NCBI GenBank assembly: GCA_965216335.1
Contig: OZ244154.1
Span: 2,790,001-2,854,000, forward strand
Direction of reading: 5' to 3'
Source: JAHEJE01 sp965216335
Lineage (GTDB): Bacteria; Pseudomonadota; Alphaproteobacteria; Rhizobiales; Aestuariivirgaceae
Length of the DNA stretch: 64,000 bases
Shown here: positions 61,394-64,000 of the stretch, piece by piece
Layout: each line of letters starts with the position of its first letter
Position numbering within the stretch: position 1 is the first letter of the stretch
Position numbers and translations under genes: made by a program
Notes under the pieces: model-generated
Told to the model about the DNA's origin: nothing
What the model saw: only the letters and a program-made list of their open reading frames with translations
Databases searched by the model: none

Positions 61394-61612
61394 AGCCCTG
61401 ACGGCTTCGGGCCTGCGCGGGCGCGGCGCATCAGCGCCGACGGGCGGTCGCCCTTGCCTCAGTCCTGACGGGCTTCGGATACAACGGCATTCACAAACTC
61501 AGGGCCTGCCGCATGGCTCCCTCCCTCCGTGGCAGGGCAAGCAAAGCGACCGGGCTTTGCGCCGGCCCGTGAACGGGCGCTCCTGCGGAGGCAAGAGCGG
61601 AAAACAACAAAA

Positions 61613-61713
61613 CCATCAAGGCAGGTATGGATACGATGAAAAGAACAAACAGCAAACAAACTCCTTGATAACGCACATATTTTCCTATACATTCCCTCCA
61701 CCTGCCTTGATGG
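61613..61713. repeat. 14-bp perfect inverted repeat with A/T-rich interior
   Basis: CCATCAAGGCAGGT (61613-61626) and ACCTGCCTTGATGG (61700-61713) are exact complements. The 73-bp interior is much more A/T-rich than the surroundings (GATGAAAAGAACAAACAGC). It marks the start of a segment of about 485 bp that interrupts the repeat field. Confidence 0.65.
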
Positions 61714-62094
61714 AACGGATGGATCCAGCGTTACCAGCCGCAAGGCAGGGCCGGGTTTCGTCTCGGGGCAAGGAGTAACGCCCGCCGCTCCGAGACGGGT
61801 GAAACCGGACCATCCCGCGCCGCAGTCGGCGCAGCGTCTTGCTCTTTGGTTTGCAGCGATGCGATTGAAGTTAGCCCGGGCGTGGGGGTGAGAAATCACT
61901 GAGGACCCCAGGGTGCCCGGATAAGCAGAAACCAGCCCGGTGCGGGGCGCTTCGGCAAGCGCCGCATAAAATCAAAACGGAAGGTGCGAACCCAAGCGCC
62001 CCGTGTTTCCCCTCACAACGGCAGGCCGGCAAGGTCGGGTCGGGTGCGGGGCTGTGCAGGACCGGGCTGCTGGCAAGTGTCACCCGGGTTTGAT
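61714..62094. other. Unique, highly self-complementary non-coding segment
   Basis: It is not part of the surrounding repeat family. GGTTTCGTCTCGG (about 61755) pairs with CCGAGAC and GAAACC (61791-61811). CGGGGCGCTT (61943-61952) can pair either with AAGCGCC nearby (61957) or exactly with AAGCGCCCCG (61994-62003). No gene is supported. A structured RNA or a remnant of a mobile element would fit; I recognise no known RNA family. Confidence 0.45.
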
Positions 62095-62788
62095 TGCGCT
62101 CACGGCCGCACCGCCGCTGGCGCGGCTGGCCTGCACGGGCGCCTCGCATAAGCTCGGGCGGGCGGTCGCCCTTGCCTCAGCCCTTGCGGGCTTCGGGAAC
62201 AGCGGCTGACACAAACTCAGAGTTTGCCGCATCACCGCCGCCTCCGTGGCAGGGCAAGCAAAGCGTTTTAGCTTTGCGCCGGCCCGTCAACGGACGGCCG
62301 CGTGGAGGCGCGGGCGGAAAACAATAAATTGCGCCGGCGGGCCGTCGCCCTTGCCTCAGCCCTGGCGGGCTTCGGAAGCAGAGGTACACGCAAACTCAGA
62401 ACCTGCCGCATAGCTCCATCCCTACGTGGCAGGGCAAGCAAAGCGATTTAGCTTTGCGCCAGCCCGTGAACGGACGCTCGCGCGGAGGCGCGGGCGGAAA
62501 ACAAAAAAACTCGGCAGGGCAAGCAAAGCGTTTTAGCTTTGCGCCGGCCCGTGAACGGACGCGCGCGCGGAGGCGCGGGCGGAAAACAAAAACTCGGCAG
62601 GGCAAGCAAAGCGATTTAGCTTTGCGCCGGCCCGCGAACGGACGCCCGCGCGGAGACGTGGGCGGAAAACAATACAAACTCAAGCCGAACCAAGATCATT
62701 TTCAGCTTGAGCCCCCGGCACATTTCCATAAAGCTATGCTCCGGGCCGGCAAGGCCCGGATAGCAAGGGTAGGGGAGGGGCAGGCAAG

Positions 62789-63793
62789 ATGGCTGAAAAG
62801 CCGTATCCGATGCTTGAGGACGACGGCATCCGGGACTTCATGGTCACCACCGACCGGTTCTACCCGCCCGAGGCGCTGCAGGCCCCGGCCGCCGAACAGC
62901 GGAAGTATTACAATCGCCTGTGCGCCCATTTCTCACAGCCCCACCCGCACGGCATCACCGTCCACGATCTCCACGTCGACGGCCCCGGCGGCCCGGTCCC
63001 GGTGCGCCTCTATCGCCCTGCCGCTCCCGCCGCCCCGCCTGTGGTGTTCTACGTCCACGGCGGTGGCTTCGTCGTCGGAGACCTCGACAGCCACGACTGC
63101 ATCTGTGCTGAACTGGCCGCCGAAACCGGCACGGCGGTCATCGCCGCGGCCTATCGTCTGGCGCCCGAACACCCGTTCCCGGCCGCCTTCCAGGACTGCC
63201 GCGCCGTCCTTGCCGCGCTGCCTGCCCTCGCCACCCGGCACGACCTGGACGCCACCCGCCTGGTCATTGCCGGCGACAGTGCCGGCGGCAACCTCACTGC
63301 CGCGTTGTGCATGCAGGCCCGCGACACGTCCGGCCCGCCGATCCGCGGCCAGGTGCTCATCTACCCCGGCCTCGGCGGCGACACGACCAAGGGCTCCTAC
63401 GTCCAGCACGCCAACGCACCGGGCCTGCAGACCGAGGACATTCACTTTTACCACGACATCTACATCGGCCCGCCCGGCCATCCGAACCACCGGGACAAGC
63501 TGGCCGCACCGCTGCTCGAAACCGACTATACCGGCCTGCCGCCCGCCTTTCTGGTCGCCGCCGAATGGGACCCGCTGCGCGACGACGCCTTCGCTTATGC
63601 CGAACGCCTCACCGCCGCCGGCGTTCCGGCCCATGTCCGCCACGAACCGCTCCTGGTGCACGCCTTCCTGCGCGCCCGCCACATGAGCGCGCCGGCCGCC
63701 CACAGCTTCGCGGCCATCGTAACGGCCATCGGCAGTCTTGCCCATCGCGGCTGTCTGCCGCGCGCCGCCTCGCCCACGGCTGAAGCCTCATGA
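62789..63793 (+). CDS. Alpha/beta hydrolase, hormone-sensitive lipase family
   Basis: A 334-residue HSL-type esterase. The family's HGGGF oxyanion motif is in FYVHGGGFVVGDLDSHD near residue 90, the nucleophile in IAGDSAGGNLTAALC near residue 160, the acid in AAEWDPLRDDA and the base His in LLVHAFLRARHMS. It hydrolyses short-chain esters; the natural substrate is unknown. GGGGAGGGG lies a little upstream of the ATG. The stop overlaps the start of the next hydrolase (ATGA), so the two are translationally coupled. Confidence 0.9.
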   Translation: MAEKPYPMLEDDGIRDFMVTTDRFYPPEALQAPAAEQRKYYNRLCAHFSQPHPHGITVHDLHVDGPGGPVPVRLYRPAAPAAPPVVFYVHGGGFVVGDLDSHDCICAELAAETGTAVIAAAYRLAPEHPFPAAFQDCRAVLAALPALATRHDLDATRLVIAGDSAGGNLTAALCMQARDTSGPPIRGQVLIYPGLGGDTTKGSYVQHANAPGLQTEDIHFYHDIYIGPPGHPNHRDKLAAPLLETDYTGLPPAFLVAAEWDPLRDDAFAYAERLTAAGVPAHVRHEPLLVHAFLRARHMSAPAAHSFAAIVTAIGSLAHRGCLPRAASPTAEAS

Positions 63794-64000
63794 AGACCGT
63801 CAACCAGTTCCCGCACGCCGTCGAAGAACACGAGAACGTCTGGATCACGATGCAAGACGGCACTCGCCTGGCCGCTCGAATGTGGCTGCCTGCCGGCGCT
63901 GCCGGCCATCCGGTCCCGGCGATCCTCGAATACCTCCCTTACCGCAAACGCGACGGTACCGCAGAACGCGACGCCCTGACCCATCCTTATTTCGCCGGCC
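63790..64000 (+). CDS. CocE/NonD family hydrolase (3' partial)
   Basis: The first 70 codons of a gene cut by the window edge. The visible part, ENVWITMQDGTRLAARMWLP and PAILEYLPYRKRDGTAERD, is the N terminus of the X-Pro dipeptidyl-peptidase/CocE-NonD family, which includes esterases and acyl-peptidases of about 600-700 residues. The catalytic Ser, Asp and His lie beyond the edge. Its ATG overlaps the stop of the HSL-type esterase gene, so two hydrolases are made together. Confidence 0.85.
   Translation, partial: MKTVNQFPHAVEEHENVWITMQDGTRLAARMWLPAGAAGHPVPAILEYLPYRKRDGTAERDALTHPYFAG

Larger units (their letters stand above)
60474..62680. repeat. Nine-copy structured repeat family in a non-coding field
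   Basis: The core GGCAGGGCAAGCAAAGCG starts at 60474, 60721, 61038, 61285, 61531, 62248, 62428, 62513 and 62596. Each is followed by a GCC-GCCCGTGAACGG segment and a hairpin with a GGAG-type loop, then GGAAAACAA or a close variant. The hairpin arms vary but stay paired: GCTCCTGC/GCAGGAGC in copies 2 and 3, GCTCGCGC/GCGCGGGC in copy 7, GCCCGC/GTGGGC in copy 9. Early copies are 246-317 bp apart with a second conserved block between them (GGGCGGTCGCCCTTGCCTCA, AGCCCT-AA-AGGGCT); the last three are 83-85 bp apart. Frames crossing it are low-complexity translations of the repeat. Confidence 0.8.

Noticed and set aside
61991..62003. Possible tRNA T-arm (GGTGCGAACCC)
   Set aside because: No acceptor stem, anticodon arm or CCA-compatible end can be built around it; the bases fit the alternative hairpin better.
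60474..62680. CRISPR array
   Set aside because: Core spacing varies from 83 to 717 bp, the sequence between cores is itself repeated, and there are no unique equal-length spacers or cas genes.
62396..62683. 95-codon minus-strand frame with repeated CFPPAPP and CLPCH segments
   Set aside because: A direct translation of the 83-85-bp repeat unit, which is a near multiple of three; copies elsewhere in the field are out of frame or broken.

Overview
The window looks like a chromosomal segment of a GC-rich alphaproteobacterium, most likely of the Rhizobiales/Hyphomicrobiales. The evidence is a GcrA cell-cycle regulator with a CtrA-type site upstream, a class I lysyl-tRNA synthetase, Hsp20 next to DUF1150, Tad/Flp pilus genes, a BA14K-like protein, and a glycerol ABC transporter of the rhizobial GlpSTPQUV type. 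I see no rRNA, tRNA, prophage or intact insertion sequence. Most genes are ordinary chromosomal ones; the unusual material is in the intergenic regions.

Layout. 1-1.2 kb: end of a Tad pilus cluster (tadC fragment, prepilin peptidase). 1.3-4.2 kb: nitronate monooxygenase-like protein, divergent from an enoyl-CoA hydratase/PfkB kinase pair. 4.5-6.9 kb: minus-strand operon of pterin dehydratase, GNAT and MlrC-like peptidase with 4-bp overlaps. 7.1-11.4 kb: a tungsten aldehyde oxidoreductase operon (polyferredoxin, catalytic subunit, FAD subunit, MoaD-like protein, GFA protein). 11.4-12.3 kb: heat-shock module. 12.3-20.5 kb: BA14K-like protein, FMN reductase, Lhr-type helicase, MATE transporter, ArsC-like protein, pyrD, DUF952 and an S24 regulator. 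20.5-25.1 kb: lysK and a DinG-like helicase. 25.2-30.4 kb: polysaccharide operon (GT2, KpsC-like, export lipoprotein). 30.8-37.6 kb: solute-binding protein, hydrolase, TerB, a type I secretion ABC/HlyD pair and a response-regulator phosphatase. 37.7-41 kb: argD-argF-hslO. 41.4-43.6 kb: gcrA and a TadG-like protein. 43.6-53.6 kb: glycerol regulon (glpR-glpD-glpK divergent from glpVSTPQU). 53.6-60 kb: LysR regulator divergent from a luciferase-like oxidoreductase/hydrolase/ThDP enzyme/cytochrome c module laced with palindromic repeats. 60-62.7 kb: 2.7 kb of non-coding structured repeats. 62.8-64 kb: two hydrolases, the second cut by the window edge.

How parts work together. GlpV/S/T/P/Q/U import glycerol, GlpK phosphorylates it, GlpD oxidises glycerol-3-phosphate, and GlpR sits at the shared divergent promoter. 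In the aldehyde oxidoreductase operon, electrons would pass from the W-pterin site through the four-cluster ferredoxin to the FAD subunit.

Points most worth a second look: a candidate arginine leader peptide whose last three Arg codons lie in the stem of an intrinsic terminator upstream of argD; a family of highly folded TA-flanked elements with compensatory stem changes, one of which supplies the stop codons of two convergent genes; the 60-62.7 kb repeat field with an embedded structured segment; the glp ATPase pair whose motif changes predict one degenerate and one canonical ATP site; and the aldehyde oxidoreductase operon.
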